Assembly (NCBI GenBank): GCA_038240015.1
Contig: JBBSEF010000009.1
Span: forward strand, 1 to 64,000
DNA: 64,000 bases
Source: CAHJXF01 sp038240015
Lineage (GTDB): Bacteria; Pseudomonadota; Gammaproteobacteria; Burkholderiales; Burkholderiaceae_D
Direction: 5' to 3'
The position numbers and the translations under genes are program-made. This document shows, one piece after another, positions 43,853 through 53,492 of the stretch (its first letter is position 1; each line of letters begins with the position of its first letter). Below the pieces are notes generated by a model. It saw only the letters and a list, made by a program, of their open reading frames with translations. It was not told the DNA's origin and did not search any database.

Positions 43853-44833
43853 TCAGGCACGCCTTGATTCGCGGCTGTCGCGAGCGATCGATCGGCCCTC
43901 GTCGTGCTCGTTCGGGTCGGCGGCCCATCCGACGCTTGCGAGCACGACGGATACGTTATCACGGCCACCGTGCCCGTTGGCCGCATCGATCAATTTCGCC
44001 GCCATCAGTTCGAGCGCGGTCACCTCGGCGACGCGCTGATCCACCGGCGTTTCGTCTTCAAGACCGTCATCATCCTCGGGACCGCGCAGCAGGTCGAATA
44101 TTTCTTCGTCGCTCAACATGTCGGGCAGGCCGTCGGAACAGATCAGGTACAGGTCGCCTGGCGCCAGATCGTATTCGTTGATCTCGGGCTCGGCGAGGAC
44201 GTCGACGCCCAAGGCACGCGTCACGAAGTTGCGGTTGATCGACACGCGCGCCTCGACCGGGGTCAGCACCCCGGCGTCGATCTGCTCCTGCAACAACGAG
44301 TGGTCGCGAGTCAGAAGACTGAGGGCGCCCTCGCGCAGCCGATAGACGCGCGAATCTCCGACGTGAAGAGTCGTGACGACCGGCCCCGTGAACAACAACA
44401 GGGCGAGCGTTGTTCCCATGCCGCAAAGATCGGGATCTCGATTGGCCGCGTCGATGATCGCGTCGTTGGCGCCGTCGACACGCGCGCGCAGCAACGAATG
44501 CAGCAGCCGTTGCGGGGTTGCGTTGTCGCGAGCGTGGTCGCCCCGATGCAATTGATCGAGGTCGTCAACCAGATGGGAGATGAGAAATTCCGCGGCGAGA
44601 CTGCTCGCGACCTCTCCCGCGTTGTAGCCTCCCATGCCATCGGCGATCAGCGCGAGCCCCACGTCTTCGGCGATCGCGACGGCGTCTTCGTTCTGCTCGC
44701 GCACCATGCCGCGATGCGTCGCATGCGCGAAGTGATAACGAATGTCTCCCGCGACCGAATGCGTCTGCGCCTCGGGTATCGGGGCCTTCGGTTTCATGGG
44801 CGTCTTCTTCAGCGCTTTGGTTGGCGCTTTCAT
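43853..44833 (-). CDS. PP2C-type serine/threonine phosphatase
   Basis: 326-aa PPM phosphatase: 'HRGMVREQNEDAVAIAED', 'ALIADGMGGYNAGEVAS' (metal-binding Asp/Gly), 'TLHVGDSRVYRL', 'LICSDGLPDMLSDEEI' and 'NGHGGRDNVSVVL'. Manganese/magnesium-dependent removal of phosphate from Ser/Thr. The N-terminal ~25 residues are Lys/Pro-rich. No kinase is seen in the window. Gene order with FHA and pilB suggests a signalling module. Confidence 0.93.
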   Translation of the reverse strand: MKAPTKALKKTPMKPKAPIPEAQTHSVAGDIRYHFAHATHRGMVREQNEDAVAIAEDVGLALIADGMGGYNAGEVASSLAAEFLISHLVDDLDQLHRGDHARDNATPQRLLHSLLRARVDGANDAIIDAANRDPDLCGMGTTLALLLFTGPVVTTLHVGDSRVYRLREGALSLLTRDHSLLQEQIDAGVLTPVEARVSINRNFVTRALGVDVLAEPEINEYDLAPGDLYLICSDGLPDMLSDEEIFDLLRGPEDDDGLEDETPVDQRVAEVTALELMAAKLIDAANGHGGRDNVSVVLASVGWAADPNEHDEGRSIARDSRESRRA

Positions 44834-45008
44834 CGACGCAACGAGCGGATTCGAAGTGCGGTCATGCGAAATGTCCTGCGGCCGAGTTGATCGAGGCCGA
44901 TGAATGCGATCCTGGATGATGACAGCGCGCTTTGAATCGAGTCAATCGAGCATCGGCCTACATGAGTTGGGGAGTTGTCGCAACCAGGAGTCGGATAGTC
45001 GCGCATCG

Positions 45009-45698
45009 TCACGCGACTCGACGCCGCGCCATGAAGCCGCCGACCAGAACGACCACGAGCGCGAGCGCTCCACCCAGCGCATAGGGACGCCAGCCTTCGT
45101 CCAGGCCCCAACCGGACATCACCGGATCGGTTGCGGCCATCTCGCCTGCGACAAAACCGAGCAGTGCGCCGCCCGCGGTGATGATGACGGGGAACCGCTG
45201 CATCACCTTGAGCAGCAAGGTACTGCCGAACATGATCAGCGGGATGGTCAAGCCCAGCCCGATGCCCAGGACCAACAGACGAGAACCAGGCGGCGACGCT
45301 TCGGCGACCGCCGCGATCGCCAGCACGTTGTCGACGCTCATCACCAGGTCGGCGACGAGGATGGTCCGAATCGCGGCTAGGAAATCGTGCGCCGGGTCGA
45401 CCTTCTGGTCCTTGTCGTCGCCCTTCAAGAGCTGCACGCCGATCCAGACCAGCAGCGCCGCACCGACCAACTTGAGATACGGCAACGCGAGCAGCGCGAC
45501 CGCAAAGAAGATCAGGATGATGCGCAACGCGATCGCCCCCAGACTGCCGAGGATGATCGCCTGCTTCTGCCGACCCCCCGAAAGTTTGCGCGCGGCCAGC
45601 GCGATCACGACCGCGTTGTCGCCAGACAAAAGGATGTTGACCCAGACGATCTTGGCGAGCGCCAGCCAAAACGCTGCGCTGGAGAGATCGCCGATCAT
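45009..45698 (-). CDS. TerC/YjbE family integral membrane protein
   Basis: 229 aa, seven helices, with the two Asp motifs of TerC-type metal exporters: 'NILLSGDNAVVIALAARKL' and 'DLVMSVDNVLAIAAVAE'. The family includes manganese exporters such as MeeF/YkoY. No yybP-ykoY riboswitch is seen in the short gap before sucD. It sits right behind sucD, a placement common in Burkholderiales. Confidence 0.87.
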   Translation of the reverse strand: MIGDLSSAAFWLALAKIVWVNILLSGDNAVVIALAARKLSGGRQKQAIILGSLGAIALRIILIFFAVALLALPYLKLVGAALLVWIGVQLLKGDDKDQKVDPAHDFLAAIRTILVADLVMSVDNVLAIAAVAEASPPGSRLLVLGIGLGLTIPLIMFGSTLLLKVMQRFPVIITAGGALLGFVAGEMAATDPVMSGWGLDEGWRPYALGGALALVVVLVGGFMARRRVA

Positions 45699-45757
45699 CG
45701 GTCAACAAGTCGACGCGGCCGCGATGGGAATAGTGCGGCCCGCGATCTGCACCACAC

Positions 45758-46639
45758 TCATAGAACCGTCTTCAACAGCTTGCCCATCTCGCCCGGATTG
45801 CGCGTCACCCGGATGCCGCACGCCTCCATCACCGCGAGCTTCTCCTGCGCCGTGCCTTTGCCTCCCGAGATGATGGCGCCCGCGTGACCCATGCGCTTGC
45901 CGGCAGGTGCGGTCACGCCCGCGATGAAGCCCACCACCGGTTTCTTCATGTGGGTCTTGACCCATTCGGCCGCGGTCTCCTCGTCGGAGCCGCCGATCTC
46001 GCCGATCATCACCACCGCATCGGTCTCGGGGTCGTCGTTGAAGAGCTTCATCACGTCGATATGTTTCAGTCCGTTTACGGGATCGCCGCCGATGCCGACG
46101 GCGGTCGACTGCCCGAGACCGAGTTCGCTCAACTGACCCACCGCTTCATAGGTCAGCGTGCCCGAGCGCGACACCACGCCGATGCGGCCCTTCAGGTGGA
46201 TGTGCCCGGGCATGATGCCGATCTTGATTTCGTCGGGCGTGATCACGCCGGGACAGTTGGGTCCGACGAGGATGGTCTTGCGATCTTGTTTGCGCATGCG
46301 GTCGCGCACTTCGATCATGTCGCGCACCGGTATCCCCTCGGTGATGCAGATCACGAGATCGAGGTCGGCTTCGACCGCCTCCCAGATCGCGGCCGCGGCG
46401 CCCGCCGGCGGGACATAGACCACCGACGCATTCGCGCCTGTCTGTTTTTTCGCATCGGCCACCGACGCGAAGATAGGAATGCCCTCGAAGTCCTCGCCCG
46501 CCTTTTTCGGATTGACGCCGGCGACAAAGCAGTTACGACCGTTGGCGTAATCGCGACACATGCGCGTATGGAACTGCCCGGTCTTGCCGGTGATGCCTTG
46601 CGTGATCACTCGGGTGTTCTTGTCGATCAGGATGCTCAT
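45758..46639 (-). CDS. sucD: succinyl-CoA ligase, alpha subunit
   Basis: 293-aa ADP/GDP-forming succinyl-CoA synthetase alpha subunit of the TCA cycle. 'MSILIDKNTRVITQGITGKTG', 'CVAGVNPKKAG', 'CPGVITPDEIKIGIMPG', and the phospho-histidine in 'GKRMGHAGAIISGGKGTA'. Full length. Downstream of sucC after an unusual repeat-filled gap of 176 bp; terC follows. Confidence 0.97.
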   Translation of the reverse strand: MSILIDKNTRVITQGITGKTGQFHTRMCRDYANGRNCFVAGVNPKKAGEDFEGIPIFASVADAKKQTGANASVVYVPPAGAAAAIWEAVEADLDLVICITEGIPVRDMIEVRDRMRKQDRKTILVGPNCPGVITPDEIKIGIMPGHIHLKGRIGVVSRSGTLTYEAVGQLSELGLGQSTAVGIGGDPVNGLKHIDVMKLFNDDPETDAVVMIGEIGGSDEETAAEWVKTHMKKPVVGFIAGVTAPAGKRMGHAGAIISGGKGTAQEKLAVMEACGIRVTRNPGEMGKLLKTVL

Positions 46640-46650
46640 GCCTTCTCCGT

Positions 46651-46813
46651 CGTTCCCGCGAACCCGGGAATCCAGTGTCTTCCGCCGTCGTTCCCGCGAA
46701 CGCGGGAACCCAGTGTCTCTAAGTCGCAATCTCCGAATACAGATCATTCCAATACGGGTTGGCTGTCTGACGCGAGCCAACGACACTGGATCCCTGCGTT
46801 CGCAGGGACGACG
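46651..46813. repeat. REP-like repeats between sucC and sucD (two direct, one inverted)
   Basis: Copy 1 (46651-46680) and copy 2 (46689-46718) share CGTTCCCGCGAAC and CGGGAA.CCAGTGTCT, each a GC-rich hairpin. An inverted copy with CACTGGATCCCTGCGTT lies at 46782-46813. Between them a TTGGCT/AGCCAA inverted repeat. Such elements recur across many high-GC genomes. They sit inside the sucCD transcript and may shape its stability. Confidence 0.8.
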
Positions 46814-46815
46814 TG

Positions 46816-47982
46816 CTAAGTCCCTCGCGCCGCCGCCACCACTTTCTCGCCCGCCTCGGTCATGTTGTTGGCCGTGATGATCGGAAGTCCCGAATCGGCG
46901 AGCATCTTCTTGCCGATCTCTTCGTTGGTGCCCTTCATGCGGACCACCAGCGGGACCTTGAGATGCGTGGCTTTCGACGCGGCGATCACGCCTTCGGCGA
47001 TGGTGTCGCATTTCATGATGCCGCCGAAGATGTTCACGAGGATCGCTTTCAGCCCCGGATTCCTCAGCATAATCTTGAAGGCCTCGGTCACCTTCTCGGT
47101 GGTTGCACCCCCGCCCACGTCGAGGAAGTTGGCCGGCTCGCCGCCGAATAGCTTGATCGTGTCCATCGTCGCCATCGCGAGGCCCGCGCCGTTGACGAGA
47201 CAGCCGATGTTGCCATCGAGCGAGATATAGGCGAGGTCGAACTTCGACGCTTCGACTTCGGCCGGATCCTCTTCGTCGAGATCGCGCAGCGCGACGATGT
47301 CGGGATGCCGATAGAGCGCGTTCGCATCGAAGTTGAGCTTGGCGTCGAGCGCGATCACCTTGCCATCGCCGGTCAGGATCAGCGGATTGATTTCGACCAG
47401 CGATGCGTCGGTGTCCCAATAGGCTTTGTAGAGCGCGTGGAAAATTGCGCGCGCCTCTTGAACCGACGCGTCGGGCACGCCGATCTTCTTCGCGATGTCG
47501 TCGGCGTCAGCGTCGCTCAAACCGGTTTCGGGATCGATGAAGACCTTGTGAATTTTTTCCGGTGTATGCGCGGCGACTTCCTCGATGTCCATGCCGCCTT
47601 CGGACGACGCCATCAACGTGACGGTTTGCGTCGCGCGGTCGGTGACCATCGCGACATACAACTCTTTCTTGATGTCGGCGCCCTCTTCGATCAACAGCCG
47701 CCGCACCTTCTGGCCCTGCGGCGAGGTCTGATGCGTGACGAGCTGCATGCCGAGTATCTGCTCTGCTTTCTCGCGCACCTCGGCGATCGACTTCGCGACC
47801 TTGACGCCGCCCCCCTTGCCGCGACCGCCCGCGTGGATCTGCGCCTTGACGACCCACACCTTGCCGCCGAGTTTCTCGGCTGCGGCAACGGCTTCGTCGA
47901 CCGTGAAGGCCGGGATGCTGCGCGGCACGGCGACGCCGTATTGCTTCAGGATGTCCTTGCCCTGATATTCATGAATTTTCAT
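46816..47982 (-). CDS. sucC: succinyl-CoA ligase, beta subunit
   Basis: 388-aa ATP-grasp beta subunit: 'MKIHEYQGKDILKQYGVAVP', 'VVKAQIHAGGRGKGGGVKV', 'EINPLILTGDGKVIALDAK', 'LVNGAGLAMATMDTIKLFGG', 'VNIFGGIMKCDTIAEGV'. It catalyses, with SucD, succinyl-CoA plus ADP/GDP to succinate plus ATP/GTP. Transcribed before sucD; the gap between them is filled by REP-like repeats. Confidence 0.97.
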   Translation of the reverse strand: MKIHEYQGKDILKQYGVAVPRSIPAFTVDEAVAAAEKLGGKVWVVKAQIHAGGRGKGGGVKVAKSIAEVREKAEQILGMQLVTHQTSPQGQKVRRLLIEEGADIKKELYVAMVTDRATQTVTLMASSEGGMDIEEVAAHTPEKIHKVFIDPETGLSDADADDIAKKIGVPDASVQEARAIFHALYKAYWDTDASLVEINPLILTGDGKVIALDAKLNFDANALYRHPDIVALRDLDEEDPAEVEASKFDLAYISLDGNIGCLVNGAGLAMATMDTIKLFGGEPANFLDVGGGATTEKVTEAFKIMLRNPGLKAILVNIFGGIMKCDTIAEGVIAASKATHLKVPLVVRMKGTNEEIGKKMLADSGLPIITANNMTEAGEKVVAAARGT

Positions 47983-48004
47983 ATATCGTCTTCGAGCAAT
48001 CGTT

Positions 48005-48610
48005 CTATGAAGGTTCGGAAATTTCGGGGCCGCCGGCCGCCGGTCGATACCAGCGCGGATAGAACTCGGCGACGGCGGGTCCGTCGCTCTTCAACGCGTG
48101 ACAGCGATCGAGTTGCCAGGGCTTCTGCTCGGTCGGCGGTGCGGCGCCGCCGGACGCATCGTCTTGCGCATCGTCTTGTGACGCATCGCGCGTGCGAAAT
48201 ACTTCGCCCGCGAACGCCTGCACGGCGGCGGTCGGCAACACGTTGGTCAGTTCGGTGATGTGCGTGCATCCGTGGCTGCCGCCCAGGCGCTCACGCACTT
48301 GCTGGCGAAAATTTTTCATCAGGTTCAGGCCGATCAGTTGCCCGTAGTCGGGTTCGATCGCTTCGCAATGGCCCCCATAAGGCACGCGCAACATCTCGGC
48401 CCTGGCGTCGATCACATTCAAGCGCGTGTCGATGGTGATCGTCAGGCGCATGCGATGGATGGGATCGCCCGCGGCGCGCATGCCGGTCGCAAGCTGGAAG
48501 TCGCGCGCCTTGGTGTCGGTCAGTTCGGCTTCGATATCCCACAGCCCATCGTCTCGCGCATAGACCTCGGCGCGGATATTTCGCGTGTGAACGTGACGAC
48601 GGGTAGTCAT
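48005..48610 (-). CDS. DUF2889 domain protein
   Basis: 201-aa protein of the DUF2889 family, which sits beside sucC/recX in many Burkholderiales. 'HTRNIRAEVYARDDGLWDIE', 'MRLTITIDTRLNVIDARAEM', 'GGSHGCTHITEL' and 'RCHALKSDGPAVAEFYPRWY'. ATG 48610 is preferred over 48631. A 12-bp tandem duplication (48156-48179) gives an acidic low-complexity insert near residues 145-160. Function unknown. Confidence 0.8.
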   Translation of the reverse strand: MTTRRHVHTRNIRAEVYARDDGLWDIEAELTDTKARDFQLATGMRAAGDPIHRMRLTITIDTRLNVIDARAEMLRVPYGGHCEAIEPDYGQLIGLNLMKNFRQQVRERLGGSHGCTHITELTNVLPTAAVQAFAGEVFRTRDASQDDAQDDASGGAAPPTEQKPWQLDRCHALKSDGPAVAEFYPRWYRPAAGGPEISEPS

Positions 48611-48743
48611 GAAGGGACTGCGGAGGCGCACGAGTTGCGGCGAGTTGCAGGGGCAAGCACCGCTCGAATCCGTGCGTACGAGGGCGCTGCCGTGTCAGCG
48701 TGAAGTCAACGTCGATGTCGACGATGCGGCACCCGCGAATTTA

Positions 48744-49150
48744 TCACACGAGGGGGGGCGTCTCCTTGAGCAGCCCACGTCGGGCTAGGCTTCCGGGACC
48801 GTCAGTTGAGCGTCGGCGATGCGATGCCCGCGACCTTCGACCGGATTGCCGACATCGATCCGCTTCGTCGTAGAGCGTCTGCATCACGATCACGGCGGCC
48901 TTCAACGCATCGACACCGCTCTCGGGTAGCGCCGCGTGCGCGGAGCGGCCGCGGATCGTGACGGCGAGTTGCAGGCAACCGTTGTGCGCATTGACGACCG
49001 CGTACGAAAAGCCTGCACAGATGGTGTGTCGGTCGGGACGCGAACGAGTTCGCGCAGGAACGCCACCTGGTCGTCGAAATGACGATCGATCCACGAGTGG
49101 AGCGCGGCGTCGACGTCGTCACGCTTCACGAGAGCCGGCTCACGCGTCAT
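48744..49150 (-). pseudogene. decayed M20 metallopeptidase
   Basis: Pieces of an ArgE/DapE-type M20 peptidase lie in three frames. First the N-terminus in one frame ('HFDDQVAFLRELVRVPTDTP'). Then the dimerisation domain in another ('GCLQLAVTIRGRSAHAALPE', 'ALKAAVIVMQTLYDE'). Then 'SKVAGIASPTLN' in the third, and a possible 'VPEA' scrap before the end. The metal-binding catalytic domain is deleted. The start overlaps the recX stop (ATGA), so the intact ancestor was coupled to recX. It cannot make an active enzyme. Confidence 0.82.
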
Positions 49151-49638
49151 CGATCGGATCCGACCTTGCCCGCCAGCACCTGAATGATCGCGTGCATCGT
49201 AAAGCCGCGCGCCTGCAGGTAGCGGCCCTGGCGTCCACGCTCATCGGCGTTGGTCGGGAGCGCAGTGAAGCGCCTGGTCCACACCGCATGCGCGCGCGCG
49301 AGTTCGGTGTCGCGCAACCGGTGCATCGCGGCGTCGGCCTCGGTAGGCGCGACGCCGCGATCGCGCAGATCGCGACGCACGCGCAGGTCGCCGTAGCGTT
49401 CTGCTCGCTGACCGACGAGCGCACGGGCGAAGCGGGCATCGGACAACAGGTTCTGCGTTTGCAAACGATCGAGCACGCGATCGATTTCACTCGCGTCGTC
49501 GTCGGGCTCGAGATAGCGCCGCAGCTTGCGAGCGAGTTCGACCCGGCTGTGCTCGCGTCGCGCGAGCAAAGCGACGGCGCGCGCCATCAGAGTTTTTGCC
49601 GAGCCGCGCGATGGCTGCTTCATCGCATCGACGTTCAA
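49147..49638 (-). CDS. recX: RecA regulator RecX
   Basis: 163-aa RecX, which blocks RecA filament extension. Repeated helical motifs as in the family: 'LLARREHSRVELARKLRRY', 'VLDRLQTQNLLSDARFARA', 'YGDLRVRRDLRDRGVAP', and a closing 'RQGRYLQARGFTMHAIIQVL'. Directly behind recA on the same strand, 79 bp away. A start a few codons later (Met6) is possible. Confidence 0.92.
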   Translation of the reverse strand: MNVDAMKQPSRGSAKTLMARAVALLARREHSRVELARKLRRYLEPDDDASEIDRVLDRLQTQNLLSDARFARALVGQRAERYGDLRVRRDLRDRGVAPTEADAAMHRLRDTELARAHAVWTRRFTALPTNADERGRQGRYLQARGFTMHAIIQVLAGKVGSDR

Positions 49639-49717
49639 TAGCTATCGGGAGCAGCGCTGCGGCGAAGCGCGATCGACTTTAGCGAGCGGCTTCAAGGAGC
49701 GACGTCAGCGCGCGACC

Positions 49718-50776
<1,059 letters not shown>

Positions 50777-50838
50777 GAATTTCCTCGTGTGGGTAGCGTG
50801 TTCCAAGGCCCGTTGCAAGCCCCTGTCGCGCGGTCGTC

Positions 50839-50865
50839 AATATACTCTACCGACCCTGCGACCAA
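50839..50865 (-). promoter_or_regulatory. possible sigma-70 promoter of recA
   Basis: Minus strand TTGGTC (50865-50860), 15 nt, TATATT (50844-50839), ~63 nt before the start codon. The spacer is shorter than the ideal 17, so the call is tentative. Confidence 0.35.
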
Positions 50866-51069
50866 GCCCGCATCGACGACTCGGATGATCCATTCGGATT
50901 CGGCACGACGCGCAATCGATTAGGGGTTTTCCCGCGGTCGCGCGGCGCTCATTCGCTCGCGAGATACACCTGCGCGACAAACCGTGGTTTTTTGGCGGGG
51001 CGCACGTTATGCTTGCCTGTGGAAGAGAGTCCGAGCATCTGAAAACGACCGGCAATTATGGAGAAATCA

Positions 51070-52770
51070 ATGGCAGCAAACATCGCGGCGCATCCCCCCG
51101 TTTCAACGGCGCCGATGACGGCGGAAGAAAAGAAGGTCATCTTCGCTTCGTCACTGGGCACGGTATTCGAGTGGTATGACTTTTATCTTTACGGTTCGCT
51201 CGCCGCGATCATTGGCAAGCAGTTCTTCTCGGGTCTGAATCCGACTTCGCAGTTCCTGTTCGCGTTGCTCGCTTTCTCGGCGGGGTTCGCGGTTCGTCCG
51301 TTCGGCGCCATCATCTTCGGGCGCATCGGCGACCTGGTCGGCCGCAAATACACCTTCCTGATCACGATCCTGTTGATGGGTTTGTCGACCTTCATCGTCG
51401 GCTTTCTGCCGTCGTACGAAACGATCGGCATCGCAGCGCCGATCATCCTGATCTCCTTGCGTCTGGTCCAGGGTCTCGCGCTCGGTGGCGAGTATGGTGG
51501 CGCCGCGACCTATGTGGCCGAGCATGCGCCACACGGCAAACGAGGTTGGTACACGAGCTGGATCCAGACCACCGCAACGCTCGGTCTGTTTCTTTCACTG
51601 ATCGTTATTCTCGTGACACGCAACCTCCTGGGTGAAACCGCATTCGCCGATTGGGGATGGCGCATTCCGTTCCTGGTATCGGTTCTGCTTCTCGCCGTCT
51701 CGGTATGGATTCGACTGTCGCTCAACGAGTCGCCGGCCTTCCGCAAGATGAAGTCCGAAGGCAAGCTGTCGAAGGCGCCGCTGACCGAATCGTTCGCTCG
51801 CTGGGGCAACCTCAAGATCGTCATCCTCGCGCTGATCGGCCTGACCGCCGGGCAGGCCGTGGTCTGGTACACCGGACAGTTCTACGCGCTGTTTTTCCTG
51901 ACCGCATCGCTCAAGGTCGATTCCGCGACGGCGAACATCATGATCGCCATCGCGCTCGCGCTCGGCACGCCGTTCTTCATCATCTTCGGCGCGTTGTCGG
52001 ACAAGATCGGCCGCAAGCCGATCATCATGCTCGGCTGTCTGTTGGCTGCGATCACCTACTTTCCGATCTTCAAGGCAATCACGCATTACGCCAACCCGGC
52101 GCTCGAAGCGGCATCGGCCAAGTCACCTGCGGTCGTTCTCGCCGATCCGGGTACCTGTCACTTCCAGTTCGAAGCGTTCGCCAAGCCCGGCAAGCCCAAG
52201 TTCTCCGACTCGTGCGACGTAGCGACCGCGGTGCTCGCAAAGGCTTCGGTGCCGTACACCATCGAGAACGCCCCCGCGGGAACGGTGGCGTCGGTCAAGA
52301 TCGGAGACAAGACGGTGCCGAGCTTTGAAGGCGGACCGCTCGAGCCCGCGGCATTCAAGACGCAAGCCGACGCGTTCAACAAGAATCTCGCCGGCGAGAT
52401 CAAGAACGCCGGCTATCCGGCCAAGGCCGACCCCGCGCAGATGAACAAGGTGATGGTCGTCGTGCTGCTGTTCATCCTGATGGTGTACGTCACGATGGTC
52501 TACGGCCCGATCGCGGCGATGCTCGTCGAGATGTTCCCGACCCGAATCCGCTACACGTCGATGTCGCTGCCGTATCACATCGGCAACGGCTGGTTCGGAG
52601 GCTTCCTGCCACCGATCGCGTTCGCGCTGGTCGCGGCCAAAGGCGATATCTACTACGGCCTCTGGTATCCGATCGTGATCGCCGTGATGACCCTCGTGAT
52701 CGGCACGCTGTTCATCAAGGAAACCAAGGACGTCGATATTTACGCGGATGATCGCGCCGGCGTGGTGTAG
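51070..52770 (+). CDS. MHS-type MFS transporter with periplasmic insert
   Basis: 566-aa major facilitator of the metabolite:H+ symporter group (ProP/KgtP-like): 'GTVFEWYDFYLYGSLAAI', 'VRPFGAIIFGRIGDLVGRKY', 'LRLVQGLALGGEYGGAAT', 'FGALSDKIGRKPII'. Between helices 8-9 and the next there is a ~130-residue soluble insert (~350-465) with two Cys, a periplasmic or cytosolic loop found in a subfamily. I prefer ATG 51070, since GGAG of the codon at 51058 lies 7 nt before it. An intrinsic terminator follows. Substrate unknown; carboxylate or betaine likely. Confidence 0.85.
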   Translation: MAANIAAHPPVSTAPMTAEEKKVIFASSLGTVFEWYDFYLYGSLAAIIGKQFFSGLNPTSQFLFALLAFSAGFAVRPFGAIIFGRIGDLVGRKYTFLITILLMGLSTFIVGFLPSYETIGIAAPIILISLRLVQGLALGGEYGGAATYVAEHAPHGKRGWYTSWIQTTATLGLFLSLIVILVTRNLLGETAFADWGWRIPFLVSVLLLAVSVWIRLSLNESPAFRKMKSEGKLSKAPLTESFARWGNLKIVILALIGLTAGQAVVWYTGQFYALFFLTASLKVDSATANIMIAIALALGTPFFIIFGALSDKIGRKPIIMLGCLLAAITYFPIFKAITHYANPALEAASAKSPAVVLADPGTCHFQFEAFAKPGKPKFSDSCDVATAVLAKASVPYTIENAPAGTVASVKIGDKTVPSFEGGPLEPAAFKTQADAFNKNLAGEIKNAGYPAKADPAQMNKVMVVVLLFILMVYVTMVYGPIAAMLVEMFPTRIRYTSMSLPYHIGNGWFGGFLPPIAFALVAAKGDIYYGLWYPIVIAVMTLVIGTLFIKETKDVDIYADDRAGVV

Positions 52771-52808
52771 TCGTCACCACGCCGCCGTACGGCGGCATCG
52801 TCAGCCTC

Positions 52809-52834
52809 AAGCCCCGCTTTTCGCGGGGCTTTTT
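52809..52834 (+). terminator. intrinsic terminator of the MFS gene
   Basis: AAGCCCCGC (52809-52817), loop TTTTC, GCGGGGCTT (52823-52831), then T residues to 52834. A separate palindrome GCCGCCGTACGGCGGC lies at 52781-52796. Confidence 0.9.
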
Positions 52835-52836
52835 AT

Positions 52837-53133
52837 TTACTTGCGTGCTTTGAGCAGGGCAATGCAGGATGCGGTGGCTTCGGCGAGCGTCATGTCGCGC
52901 GCTGCCCTGGGGGCCGTAGGCTTCAACGAATCGTTCAAGCACGATCTGATTTCGAGCGACCCGCACTTGCTGGACTGACACGAAGCAGCGGCTCTATCGG
53001 AAAAACCGATACGTTCGGCTCTCGACGCGTTCCACCACGTTTCGGATCGGTCGTCCGGATCGAGCGCCGCGCTTGCGCCGAAGGCCAGACTGCCGATGAA
53101 TAGCGCCAAGAGAGCGCGACCGGCAGTTCTCAT
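52837..53133 (-). CDS. small secreted hypothetical protein
   Basis: 98 aa with a clear Sec signal ('RALLALFIGSLAFGASAA', ~5-23) and a short mature domain holding four Cys ('AAASCQSSKCGSLEIRSC', plus one near the end 'ATASCIALL'), probably two disulfides. GGAGAC upstream of the ATG. No family recognised. It stands between the MFS gene and tRNA-Met. Confidence 0.65.
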   Translation of the reverse strand: MRTAGRALLALFIGSLAFGASAALDPDDRSETWWNASRAERIGFSDRAAASCQSSKCGSLEIRSCLNDSLKPTAPRAARDMTLAEATASCIALLKARK

Positions 53134-53267
53134 TGTTGTCTCCTGTCGCCGTGATGGCGTGTGACTTCACTTCGGATAGTACGCCCCGCATCTCTAGGCG
53201 CCCCGAACTAGAGGCGGTGCGGAGTTTGACGCGCTATTCCTTCGTCGCCATAATCCGCGGCTCGCGT

Positions 53268-53344
<77 letters not shown>

Positions 53345-53353
53345 CCCCATACC

Positions 53354-53385
53354 AAGCCGCCGGACGCGAGTCAGGCGGCTTTTTG
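53354..53385 (+). terminator. intrinsic terminator of tRNA-Met
   Basis: AAGCCGCC (53354-53361) pairs with GGCGGCTT (53374-53381), followed by TTTTG. Ten bases behind the tRNA's CCA. Confidence 0.88.
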
Positions 53386-53426
53386 TTTGGGCGCAGATTG
53401 ACAGCGTCAGCGTCGGACGCTACTTT

Positions 53427-53446
53427 AAGTTACCAACCGGTTACCA
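53427..53446 (+). promoter_or_regulatory. operator-like site upstream of the hydroxylase operon
   Basis: AGTTACC-AACC-GGTTACCA, i.e. two GTTACC units 11 bp apart with AACCGGTT at the centre. An almost identical element stands before the ABC-transporter operon at 62003-62023. The distance to the first start codon is 47 bp here and 48 bp there. A TetR gene adjoins the second site. Confidence 0.7.
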
Positions 53447-53492
53447 GCGGTTTCCCGCCGCTGTCAGCGTCTGCGGTTCTGCAAAGTCTGCC

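Noticed and set aside
45699..45757. Manganese (yybP-ykoY) riboswitch before the TerC gene
   Set aside because: Only 59 bp separate it from sucD and I see no conserved riboswitch motifs.
46651..46813. CRISPR array
   Set aside because: Only two direct copies plus an inverted one, each an internal palindrome, with no regular spacers or cas genes; REP-like elements fit better.
50777..50900. LexA box before recA
   Set aside because: No CTGT-N8-ACAG-like palindrome is present in the upstream region; may lie elsewhere or be divergent.
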